Below are positions 1 through 6,282 of a stretch of DNA of 11,746 nt, one piece after another. Below the pieces are notes generated by a model. That model searched no databases and was not told the origin of the DNA. It was given only the letters and a program-made list of their open reading frames with translations. This DNA is from an uncultured Eubacteriales bacterium (GTDB lineage: Bacteria; Bacillota; Clostridia; TANB77; CAG-508). The translations under genes were made by a program, and so were the position numbers. Each line of letters starts with the position of its first letter. The first letter of the stretch is position 1. The stretch lies in contig CABUJR010000028.1 in the NCBI GenBank assembly GCA_902492015.1, forward strand, positions 1 to 11,746, written 5' to 3'.

Positions 1-90
1 GAATATAATTAAGGCAAATACTATAATAGTTTCGACAACTAATGCAAATAAAAGTAAGTATATTATCTCTAATAAAACAGCTTCTATCAT
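1..90 (-). CDS. Short hydrophobic membrane peptide, C-terminus beyond window edge
   Basis: An ATG at 90-88 opens a frame that stays open for all 30 codons to the window edge. It starts M-I-E-A-V-L-L-E and is almost wholly hydrophobic, with acidic residues at positions 3, 8 and 20, so most of it would form one membrane helix. A very strong ribosome binding site (GGAGGTGGT) lies 3 bases before the ATG, and a promoter sits about 85 bases upstream. The leader between them can fold into two small hairpins. This architecture resembles the short holin-like or type I toxin peptides of Firmicutes, but I cannot match it to a named family and the stop codon is not visible. A small phage or element-encoded membrane protein is equally possible. 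The gene itself is fairly sure; the function is not. Confidence 0.6.
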   Translation of the reverse strand, partial: MIEAVLLEIIYLLLFALVVETIIVFALIIF

Positions 91-107
91 AGCACCACCT
101 CCGTTCT

Positions 108-124
108 CACAACATAAAGTTGTG
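108..124 (-). promoter_or_regulatory. Leader hairpin just upstream of the hydrophobic peptide's RBS
   Basis: CACAAC and GTTGTG form a perfect 6-bp stem with a 5-base loop, ending about 6 bases before the GGAGGTGGT ribosome binding site. A second small hairpin (GTGG-TTG-CCAC, 133-143) lies further upstream in the same leader. Both fall inside the roughly 80-base untranslated leader predicted from the promoter. They could affect translation of the short peptide, as in toxin mRNAs of type I systems, but this is inference. Confidence 0.4.
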
Positions 125-174
125 GATTAAAAGTGGCAACCACATCTGCAATTATTCTTATTTCCTATGCTATT

Positions 175-203
175 ACTATACTATAAATTCGACTAAATAA
201 CAA
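175..203 (-). promoter_or_regulatory. Sigma-A-type promoter for the short hydrophobic peptide
   Basis: On the minus strand TTGTTA is followed after exactly 17 bases by TATAGT. Transcription would begin near position 168, giving a leader of about 78 bases before the ATG at 90. Both boxes are close to consensus. Confidence 0.65.
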
Positions 204-288
204 TAGAAAATCAAATTTTTTCCTATTATTTTTTTATAATATTATAAATACTATAAGTTAATTCAAATACAAAATTTTCTTTTTCAGT

Positions 289-549
289 TTAATTCATTTC
301 CATAACTTTTGATAATATAAAAACATCCATATTATATTCTAAAGTTACAATTCTATTTTTGTTATAGTTCTTATCAAAAACACATAAGAAATTCTTTAAA
401 AGTTCAATCAAATTTTCTTTGTCAATTTTTAATTTTATCAAGTCACTTTCTAAAACAATTATAAATAATTTTAATTTATTTTCTATACTTAAAGTTTCAA
501 AATATCTTACTAAATTTTTTACTTTTTCACTATTATTTTTTAATATCAT
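289..549 (-). CDS. Hypothetical protein, 86 aa
   Basis: I do not recognise this protein. It is 86 aa, Lys/Asn/Leu/Ile-rich and probably all-helical, with no signal peptide, membrane segment or metal-binding motif. The N-terminal half (M-I-L-K-N-N-S-E-K-V-K) is charged and amphipathic. The start is supported by an AAAGGAAG ribosome binding site 6 bases upstream of the ATG at 549. It lies downstream of and on the same strand as the recombinase, and upstream of the hydrophobic peptide's own promoter. An accessory gene of the same mobile element is a reasonable guess. Its composition resembles the surrounding AT-rich DNA, so the composition alone cannot prove that it is coding; the ribosome binding site is the main support. 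Confidence 0.55.
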   Translation of the reverse strand: MILKNNSEKVKNLVRYFETLSIENKLKLFIIVLESDLIKLKIDKENLIELLKNFLCVFDKNYNKNRIVTLEYNMDVFILSKVMEMN

Positions 550-584
550 AGTTCATCTTCCTTTCAATTTTTTATATAGGGTTT

Positions 585-597
585 GGGACATAGTCCC
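585..597. repeat. Small perfect palindrome GGGAC-ATA-GTCCC
   Basis: A 5-bp G/C-rich stem with a 3-base loop in otherwise AT-rich DNA, between the 86-aa gene and the recombinase 3' end. It lies about 36 bases upstream of the 86-aa gene's start and could form in its leader, or be an operator or part of a recombination site. No T-run follows on either strand, so it is not a standard terminator. Confidence 0.35.
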
Positions 598-619
598 ATA
601 GTTCGAATTTTGACTAGGG

Positions 620-688
620 AGGAAAAATTCAGTGCTTGTTAGAGTTCCAGTAGGAGTACAAAAATCATTGCAAACATAAATTTTTCCT
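620..688. repeat. 10-bp inverted repeat next to the recombinase 3' end, possible attachment region
   Basis: AGGAAAAATT at 620-629 is repeated inverted as AATTTTTCCT at 679-688, enclosing 49 bases, just past the recombinase stop at 697. A further inverted pair (GAATTTT at 605-611 and AAAATTC at 624-630) overlaps it. Large serine recombinases act on imperfect inverted-repeat sites of roughly 40-60 bp that often lie beside the recombinase gene, so this could be an att half-site. The site is inferred from position and symmetry only, since no second copy is visible in the window. Confidence 0.25.
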
Positions 689-696
689 GTCATTTT

Positions 697-2488
697 TTAT
701 TTTGTATTACAAATTATTGCACCAATTTTTACATTTTCTTCATTAGATTTATAAATTTTTTTATCACTTTTTACTGCAACTAATCTAATCAATTTTTGTT
801 TTTCTTTGTTTAATTTCAATTCAAATTCTTCTTCATTTTTTGTAAACAATTCATAAAATTCTACTTCAAATTCTTTATTAATTCTTTCAATATATTCATC
901 TAATTGTTTTTGATTTATATTAACACTTGTCTTAACAAATTTTTCTTCATCATCAACTTCAATCGGTGCATAAATATCAAAAATTCCACTTTGAAAAAAT
1001 TTAGTTAGTTGTTCAATATAACTTCTTCTAAAATTTATTTTTTCAATTTTAAAGTCTCCATTTTTGTTTTTAATTAACTTCATTGATTCAATAAATTTTG
1101 AAATAAATTCTTGTTTTTCTTCTTTGGATTTTTTATTCCATTCTGCTTTTATTGTTTCTTTTAAAGTATTGTTTCTAATTAATTTTTCTCGTTCTATATC
1201 TCTATCAGCCATTAGCTGTTGTGGAGTAAAAGTGATAGAATTTAGATTAAGTGTTTCGTATTTTTTCTTTTCTAATATACTTAATTTTTCTTCTATCATT
1301 TTATAATCTTCTGAAAAATCTTCCATTTCTACAATACCACTTAAATATGCTTTTTTAATTCTATCTTTTTGCTTTTGTAAAAGTTCAATTTCCTTATCTA
1401 TCTTTTCTGTATTTGTTTCTTTTTTATCAGCTAGTATAGGGAAGAAATACTTTTTAACTGCCATATCATATTCAACTAAATCTAGTATAAAATCTTCTAA
1501 ACATTCTTCAATTTTATCTTCTCTGTAATAAATCTTGCAATGCTCACAGTTATAGTACATATATTTTTTCTTTTTACCACCAGAGCCTTTACATTTCATT
1601 ATACTATTACATTTAGGACATTTTAATTTTTGAAAAAACATATAAACTCTATCTCTAGCATAAACTCTTTGATTTTTCTCTTTCTGTCTTTGTACTTCAT
1701 CCCACATAGCACGACTTATTATTGGTTCTATTACATTCATATAAATTATTGGTTCTATACTTTGTATTTTTCCAATCCTTTTATATTGTTCATAATCTCC
1801 CATATAAACTCTATTTTCTAATATTTTTTGTATAGTAGAATCTCTCCACTTTTTAGGTGCTAATGTTTTTTCTTGATTAAAGATATTAGCTATTTGTTGA
1901 TAACTCTTACCTTCTAAATACATATTATAAATTCTAATTATAATATCTTTTGTAGTTTCATCTATTACAGTTTTCTTATTACCATCTTTTTTATAGCCTA
2001 ATGGAATAGTGCCGTGGCAAATGTCCAGATTTTATAGCACCATTTAATCCGAACTTTGTTCTTTCACTTACTATTTCAATTTCTAACTGAGATAGTACTG
2101 TTAACATTCTTACGAAAAATCTTCCGTTAGCAGTAGAGGTATTAACATCATCTCTATCACATACTAGATATGTATTATGCTTTTCTAATACTGCTATTAG
2201 TTCTTCTAAATCACGAACTGAACGAGTAACTCTGTCTAGCTTATAAGCTACAATATAATTAATTTTACCTTTTTTCATATCTGCTAACATTTCTTGAAAT
2301 GCTGGTCTATGTGCCATATCTTTTGCTGATATTCCTGCATCTTCATATACTTTAAATACTTCGTATTCTTTAAATTTACAAAGTTGTAATAATTTTTCTT
2401 TTTGTTCTCCTAAACTAAATCCTTCTCTAGCTTGATCTTCTGTACTTACACGAATATATATTCCTGCAATTTTTCTTTCTTCATTCAT
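697..2488 (-). pseudogene. Large serine recombinase (site-specific integrase), interrupted by one +1 frame break
   Basis: Two adjacent frames together encode one large serine recombinase of about 596 aa. The N-terminal resolvase domain (about residues 6-150) has Y-I-R-V-S-T with the catalytic serine at 15, and L-D-R-V-T-R-S at 84-90. A recombinase domain follows (about 155-285). A zinc ribbon has cysteines at 290, 293, 314 and 317. The lysine/glutamate-rich region after about residue 330 is the usual coiled coil. The frame breaks after Pro158. Skipping the single C at 2014 restores P-G-T-I-P-L-G-Y-K-K-D-G, the expected junction; without the skip, translation ends eight codons later. The start at 2488 is chosen because GGGAGG lies 10 bases upstream, while an upstream in-frame ATG at 2566 lacks one. 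The protein would cut and join att sites to integrate or excise an element. Because both parts are otherwise intact, a recent mutation, assembly error or recoding are all possible; 'pseudogene' is a formal label. Confidence 0.9.
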
Positions 2489-2531
2489 ATTTTTAAATCC
2501 TCCCTTCAATTTGAATGGGTAGGCATTAAAT

Positions 2532-2569
2532 AAAGTGCCTTTAGCTAAATACATAACTATTGGCACTTT
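2532..2569. repeat. 8-bp inverted repeat between the 93-aa gene and the recombinase
   Basis: AAAGTGCC at 2532-2539 and GGCACTTT at 2562-2569 form a perfect 8-bp pair around a 22-base spacer. On the minus strand it follows the 93-aa gene's stop and precedes the recombinase start, so it could be a weak terminator (followed by ATTT) or a recombinase or regulator binding site. The two ends are more G/C-rich than the DNA around them. Confidence 0.4.
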
Positions 2570-2615
2570 TTAAAGTTTATATTCTATATTAAAAGCAATT
2601 CTAAAAACTCTAAAA

Positions 2616-2897
2616 TTAATGCCTTGCTATGTATTCTTGTAGTTTAAATAAAGGATATTTATTCCTTAAATCTCCCACATAAAAGTAATCATGTTCATTA
2701 AAGAATAAATATAAATTATTCTTTATAATTACTCTATGTGGCTCTACATACGCCAAGTTTGTATGTTCTATAATTCTTAAACAACCTTCTAATATCATTT
2801 GGTGTTCAAATTTTATAGAATTCAAACGGCAAGCCCATTCAATTTTAGAAAGTAAATCTCTGCTTATCTTGTTTTTCTTTTTTAGAATATTTACCAT
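2616..2897 (-). CDS. Hypothetical protein, 93 aa
   Basis: I do not recognise this protein. It is 93 aa, basic at the N-terminus (K-K-K-N-K-I-S-R), with a likely helical first half and a second half rich in aromatic residues (Y-L-F-F-N-E-H-D-Y-F-Y-V). There is no signal peptide or membrane segment. A purine-rich AAGGGATGG lies about 11 bases before the ATG at 2897, a little far for an ideal ribosome binding site. The gene sits between the ssrA terminator and the recombinase, on the same strand as both. With the recombinase it would be part of the integrated element; a small regulator or excision-related protein is conceivable, but no helix-turn-helix is evident. No promoter of its own is clear. 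Confidence 0.55.
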   Translation of the reverse strand: MVNILKKKNKISRDLLSKIEWACRLNSIKFEHQMILEGCLRIIEHTNLAYVEPHRVIIKNNLYLFFNEHDYFYVGDLRNKYPLFKLQEYIARH

Positions 2898-2937
2898 ATC
2901 ATATCACACCATCCCTTCTTTTTCAATAAAAGGCAAC

Positions 2938-2965
2938 AAAAAAATCAACCTTTTACAGTTGATTT
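2938..2965 (-). terminator. Rho-independent terminator of ssrA
   Basis: On the minus strand AAATCAAC and GTTGATTT form an 8-bp stem around an 8-base loop, and the distal arm runs into an uninterrupted T-tract (seven T including the arm end). It lies 35 bases past the mature tmRNA 3' end. Confidence 0.8.
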
Positions 2966-2999
2966 CTTGGTTTTCGTCTGGTGCGACGATTTAATCTTT

Positions 3000-3353
3000 T
3001 GGTGGAGATGAGGAGAGTCGAACTCCTGTCCAATATTCCTTCCAAATAAACTTCTCCGAGTGCAGTTTATTAAAATTTTTCCTTCAAATATTCCTAATAA
3101 ACAAAGTCTATTTGAAGTAGCTATCTTAAAATTCCCATTAGCACAAATAGCACATACTAACTTCGTTCCCTACTAATCGTCGCCTTATCTTAAGCCGTAG
3201 GTTGCAAAAGTAAGACGTCGCCGCAATTAGGCAGCGTAAGCTAATTCTTTATTATCAGCGTTTATTTTTAAATTATGCCTTTTTAAGTGGCCAGGCATCT
3301 CCACTACTCGCTATTTATCCTTCTAGAATACTGTCGAAACCAAATACATCCCC
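3000..3353 (-). ncRNA. ssrA: Transfer-messenger RNA (tmRNA)
   Basis: This is a one-piece tmRNA of about 354 nt with CCA encoded at 3002-3000. The 5' GGGGATG pairs with the 3' CATCTCC to form the acceptor stem (one G-U pair). The T-arm GGA-GTTCGA-CTCC is present, and the 5' part carries the typical TTTGGTTTCGACAG. The first pseudoknot is visible: AGTGG pairs with CCACT, and ATGCC with GGCAT. The tag frame (3227-3259) reads A-D-N-K-E-L-A-Y-A-A then TAA, taking GCT as resume codon by analogy with other tmRNAs; in the cell the uncoded alanine from the tRNA part comes first. It rescues stalled ribosomes and marks the products for proteolysis through the A-A C-terminus. Its own promoter and terminator flank it. 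The 3' end is a classic integration target, and a recombinase gene lies just beyond it. Confidence 0.97.
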
Positions 3354-3370
3354 ATATTTATTACTTTATT

Positions 3371-3399
3371 ATTATACTATACAATATTTATTTTTTCAA
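3371..3399 (-). promoter_or_regulatory. Promoter of ssrA
   Basis: TTGAAA, 17 bases, then a perfect TATAAT on the minus strand. Transcription would start around 3364, about 11 bases before the mature tmRNA 5' end, consistent with a short processed leader. Confidence 0.8.
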
Positions 3400-3442
3400 T
3401 ATCAAAAACTTTCTATTTTTTTAATCTAAAACTGTTTTAGCA

Positions 3443-3471
3443 TTGATTTTTTCTTTAATTTTGCATATAAT
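3443..3471 (+). promoter_or_regulatory. Promoter of the dapA-HD-dapB operon
   Basis: TTGATT, 17 bases, then a perfect TATAAT. Transcription would begin near 3478, giving a leader of about 90 bases. That is too short, and too poor in G/C stems, for a lysine riboswitch or T-box. The only structure seen is a weak A/T hairpin at 3524-3545 (AATAGTA paired with TACTATT) shortly before the ribosome binding site. Confidence 0.75.
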
Positions 3472-3568
3472 AATAGCATAAATTTATATAATTATATTTT
3501 TATACTAAAAAATCCATATTAGAAATAGTATTTTTATTTACTATTCTCTATTTAAGAAAGGATTTATT

Positions 3569-4456
3569 ATGAAAAAAATTATTTTTAAAGGCTGTGGAAC
3601 AGCTATTATTACTCCTTTTAATGAGAATGGAGTAAACTTTGATGAATTTAAAAAATTAATTGAATTCCAAATTGCAAATAAAGCAGATAGCATTATTGTA
3701 TGTGGTACTACAGGAGAATCTTCTACAATGAGTTTAGAAGAAAAAAAACAAACAATTAAATTTGCAGTAGAAACTGTAAATAAACGTATTCCTGTTATAG
3801 CTGGTACTGGTGGAAATTGTACTTCATCTGTTATTGAATTTACAAAATATGCAGAAAGCATTGGTGTAGATGCAGCTCTAATTGTTACCCCATACTATAA
3901 TAAAACTACTCAGGATGGGCTAGTTGCACACTATTCTGCAATAGCAAAAGAAACAAATTTACCTATAATTCTTTATAGTGTTGCTAGTAGAACAGGTGTT
4001 AATATTACTCCTGCTACTTGTAAAAAACTATCAAAAATAGAAAATATTGTAGCAATAAAAGAAGCTAGTGGAAATCTTTCACAAATAGCAGAAATTGCAA
4101 ATTTATGTGGAGATGATCTACATATATATTCAGGAAATGATGATCAAATAACTCCAATACTTTCTGTTGGTGGAATCGGTGTTATATCAGTATTATCCAA
4201 TATAGCTCCAGAATATACTCATAATATAGTTCATAATTTTGAACAAGGAAACATCAAAGAAGCTACTTCTTTACAATTAAAAGCTATTCCTTTAATTAAA
4301 GCTTTGTTTAGTGAAGTAAATCCTATTCCTGTAAAAGCTGCTTTAAATATGCTTGGATATAATGTTGGAACTCCTCGTCTTCCTCTAATTGAAATGAGTG
4401 AAACTGGAAAAAATTCTTTAAAAAGCGAATTATTAACATTTGGTTTATTAAAATAA
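3569..4456 (+). CDS. dapA: 4-hydroxy-tetrahydrodipicolinate synthase
   Basis: DapA condenses pyruvate with aspartate semialdehyde, the first committed step towards diaminopimelate and lysine. The protein is 295 aa, the normal length for this cytoplasmic TIM-barrel enzyme. Conserved residues are all visible: G-T-T-G-E at 46-50, the tyrosine pair 109-110, Tyr136, Arg141, and the Schiff-base lysine at 164 in V-A-I-K-E-A-S-G. These match the E. coli catalytic set with a shift of three. One small deviation is Y-S-V-A-S-R-T where Y-N-V-P-S-R-T is usual. The ATG at 3569 has an AGAAAGGA ribosome binding site 7 bases upstream. It heads a three-gene operon with an HD-domain gene and dapB, from the promoter at 3443-3471. 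Confidence 0.96.
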   Translation: MKKIIFKGCGTAIITPFNENGVNFDEFKKLIEFQIANKADSIIVCGTTGESSTMSLEEKKQTIKFAVETVNKRIPVIAGTGGNCTSSVIEFTKYAESIGVDAALIVTPYYNKTTQDGLVAHYSAIAKETNLPIILYSVASRTGVNITPATCKKLSKIENIVAIKEASGNLSQIAEIANLCGDDLHIYSGNDDQITPILSVGGIGVISVLSNIAPEYTHNIVHNFEQGNIKEATSLQLKAIPLIKALFSEVNPIPVKAALNMLGYNVGTPRLPLIEMSETGKNSLKSELLTFGLLK

Positions 4457-4504
4457 TATGATACAATAGTATAAATACAATAATTTTAAGAGGTGCATTT
4501 AAAA

Positions 4505-5020
4505 TTGGAAATTACAAAAGAAAATAAAAACAGTTTAATAGTTTCAGAACCTAATCTTGCTGAGTTTAAATTTATTATAAAAGATATAGCTACAAACAAA
4601 AATATATCAGCATTAAAAGAACGTGTTCAACATGCTAGTAGTTCTAGATTTTCTCATTGTTTGTGCGTTTCTTACTATACTTATGTAATATGTAAAAAAC
4701 TTGGCTTAGATTATATTTCAGCTGCTCGAGGAGCTATGTTGCATGATTTTTATTACTACGATTGGAGAGATAAACATGTGGAAGGACAAAAAAAATTTCA
4801 TGCTTTCAGACATCCTCGAATTGCGCTTAATAATGCTTTAGAAATTTTTGAACTTAACGATCTTGAAAAGGATATTATTGTAAAACATATGTGGCCACTT
4901 ACAATTAGATTTCCTTCTTATAAAGAAAGTTATATTGTTACTTTAGTTGATAAATATTGTGCAACTCATGAAGTAATTAAAAAAATCAAAAAAAATATAT
5001 CAAAGTTATCATACAAATAG
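4505..5020 (+). CDS. HD-domain phosphohydrolase, 171 aa
   Basis: The protein has the metal-binding layout of the HD superfamily: His51, His80-Asp81 (A-M-L-H-D-F), His103, His128 (K-H-M-W-P) and Asp149 (T-L-V-D-K-Y). Such enzymes hydrolyse phosphoester bonds, usually in nucleotides, but the substrate cannot be read from the sequence. There are no membrane segments, so it is probably cytoplasmic. The start is taken as TTG at 4505, because AAGAGGTG lies 9 bases before it. A GTG at 4493 in the same frame sits inside that ribosome binding site and has none of its own. It begins 48 bases after dapA and ends 50 bases before dapB with no terminator between, so it is co-transcribed with lysine-pathway genes. 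Whether that reflects function is unknown. The family call is strong; the role is open. Confidence 0.85.
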   Translation: MEITKENKNSLIVSEPNLAEFKFIIKDIATNKNISALKERVQHASSSRFSHCLCVSYYTYVICKKLGLDYISAARGAMLHDFYYYDWRDKHVEGQKKFHAFRHPRIALNNALEIFELNDLEKDIIVKHMWPLTIRFPSYKESYIVTLVDKYCATHEVIKKIKKNISKLSYK

Positions 5021-5070
5021 TTTTATAGATTTCTTAAAAATCTAAATATAAGTAAAAGGTAAAAATAAAT

Positions 5071-5818
5071 ATGGTAAAAGTTTTAATTAATGGTTGTAAT
5101 GGAAAAATGGGACAAGTTCTTGCAGAAGAAATAAGATTAACACAAGATATTGAAACTTTATGTGGATTTGATAGAATAGATACTGGAGATAATTCATTTC
5201 CTGTTTTTACAAATATTGATGAAATTAATTTAATTCCAGATGTTATAATAGATTTTTCTATTCCAGAAGCTACTTTCAATATCTTAAATTTTGCAAAAAA
5301 GAACAAAATTCCAACTGTAATTGCCACAACTCGGATTTTCTGATGATGATATAAATAAAATAAAAGAATATTCTGAAGAATTCCCTATTTTTAGATCTTC
5401 AAATATGTCTTATGAGATTAATCTAATGGCAAAATTAGTTAGCGAACTTGCAAAAAAACTTTCTGATTCTGATATCGAAATTGTTGAAACTCATCATAAT
5501 AGAAAAATAGATAGTCCTAGTGGAACTGCTCTTATTTTAGCTGACAGTATAAATGAAGCTCTAAATAAAGAAATGCACTATGAATATGATAGACATAGTA
5601 AAAGAGAAAAAAGAGATAAAAAGGAAATTGGTATTCACTCAATTAGAGGTGGAAACGAAGCTGGTAAACATAGTGTTATATTCTTTGGGAATAATGAAAG
5701 TTTGGAAATTACACATAATGTAAACTCAAGAGCTGTTTTTGCCAGTGGTGCTATAAAAGCAGCTCAATTTATAATTCATAAAGATACTGGATTATATAAT
5801 ATGAATGATATTTGTTAA
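5071..5818 (+). pseudogene. dapB: 4-hydroxy-tetrahydrodipicolinate reductase, interrupted by one +1 frame break
   Basis: DapB reduces the DapA product with NAD(P)H. The Rossmann start G-C-N-G-K-M-G is at residues 8-14. The C-terminal half carries the signature E-T-H-H-N-R-K-I-D-S-P-S-G-T-A at 139-153, with the catalytic histidine and lysine. The frame breaks after I-A-T-T (Thr87). In the starting frame the next codons are CGG-ATT-TTC-TGA. Skipping the single C at 5332 gives T-T-G-F-S-D-D-D, the expected conserved junction, and restores a 248-aa protein of normal length. Glu115 stands where the N-M-S-x-G-x-N loop normally has Gly. The start ATG has AAAAGG about 11 bases upstream. As the third gene of the dapA operon it should be needed for diaminopimelate supply, which makes a truly dead copy surprising. 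An assembly error, a recent mutation or recoding remain possible. Confidence 0.93.
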
Positions 5819-5843
5819 AGTTTTAAATTTTATATTATTTATA

Positions 5844-5881
5844 AAACTAAAAAAGCATGTTTTTACATGCTTTTTTAGTTT
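5844..5881. terminator. Bidirectional terminator after dapB
   Basis: A perfect 17-bp stem (5844-5860 with 5865-5881) with a 4-base loop: AAACT-AAAAAA-GCATGT on one arm and its complement on the other. The G/C core is followed by six T on either strand, so it can stop the dap operon going right and any transcript coming left. Confidence 0.9.
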
Positions 5882-5887
5882 CAACGC

Positions 5888-5948
5888 TATTTTGAAATTA
5901 ATATTTTTAATTTTATTAATTTCGAATTTCTAATTTACTTTCAAAATA
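5888..5948. repeat. Nested AT-rich inverted repeat in the dapB-U32 intergenic region
   Basis: The 460-base gap between dapB and the U32 gene holds no convincing gene. Apart from its two terminators it contains an outer 10-bp inverted pair (TATTTTGAAA at 5888-5897 and TTTCAAAATA at 5939-5948) and an inner, overlapping alternative 9-bp pair (GAAATTAAT at 5894-5902 with ATTAATTTC at 5915-5923). In DNA this AT-rich such pairs may be accidental. I see nothing interpretable between 5950 and 6120. Confidence 0.3.
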
Positions 5949-6124
5949 AAATAAGATAGACATAAGTTATTTCTAGAACAGAAATTTTGAAAAAAATAAA
6001 TATCACTAAAAGACTTTATACAAATCTCTATATTTTGTTTTATTGCCAATTTTTTTAAAATTTATGTACAATATTTGACAAAAAATTTATATAATAAAAA
6101 ACTAAAAAACTTTCATATTATATA

Positions 6125-6165
6125 AAAAAGACAAATATAGTAATAGATTTATTATACTATATTTG
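6125..6165 (-). terminator. Terminator of the U32 gene
   Basis: On the minus strand CAAATATAGTA and TACTATATTTG form a perfect 11-bp stem with a 12-base loop, followed by TCTTTTTT. It lies about 120 bases past the gene's stop with no gene between, so it should end that transcript. Confidence 0.75.
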
Positions 6166-6282
6166 CCCCTTATTAACTTATTTTCTTATTTTTAAAATTT
6201 GATTTTTTAAAGAATAAAATATTTTGATTTAAATTAGAATGTTAATATTATACTCAATAACCCGCTAAAAATCAAGCTTTTC

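Noticed and set aside
632..679. A 15-codon plus-strand frame (GTG start) behind a strong GGGAGG
   Set aside because: It is very short, ends at once, has no recognisable product and lies between inverted repeats that may be an att region. The ribosome-binding-site-like sequence alone is not enough to call a gene.
3478..3568. Lysine riboswitch or T-box before dapA
   Set aside because: The leader is only about 90 bases, has no conserved elements of either class, and contains just a weak A/T hairpin.
4493..4504. GTG at 4493 as the start of the HD-domain gene
   Set aside because: It lies inside the AGAGGTG that serves as ribosome binding site for TTG 4505, and nothing upstream could serve it.
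2014..5332. A shared TTGCCAC just upstream of both frame breaks as a common stimulator
   Set aside because: It is read in different frames and lies at different distances from the two CGG codons (immediately before in the recombinase, several bases earlier in dapB), so it is most likely coincidence.
5332..5343. Reading the TGA after the dapB CGG as a sense codon, instead of a frameshift
   Set aside because: The frame after CGG-ATT-TTC does not resemble DapB, whereas the +1 frame matches at once from the next codon. TGA read-through would not restore the protein.
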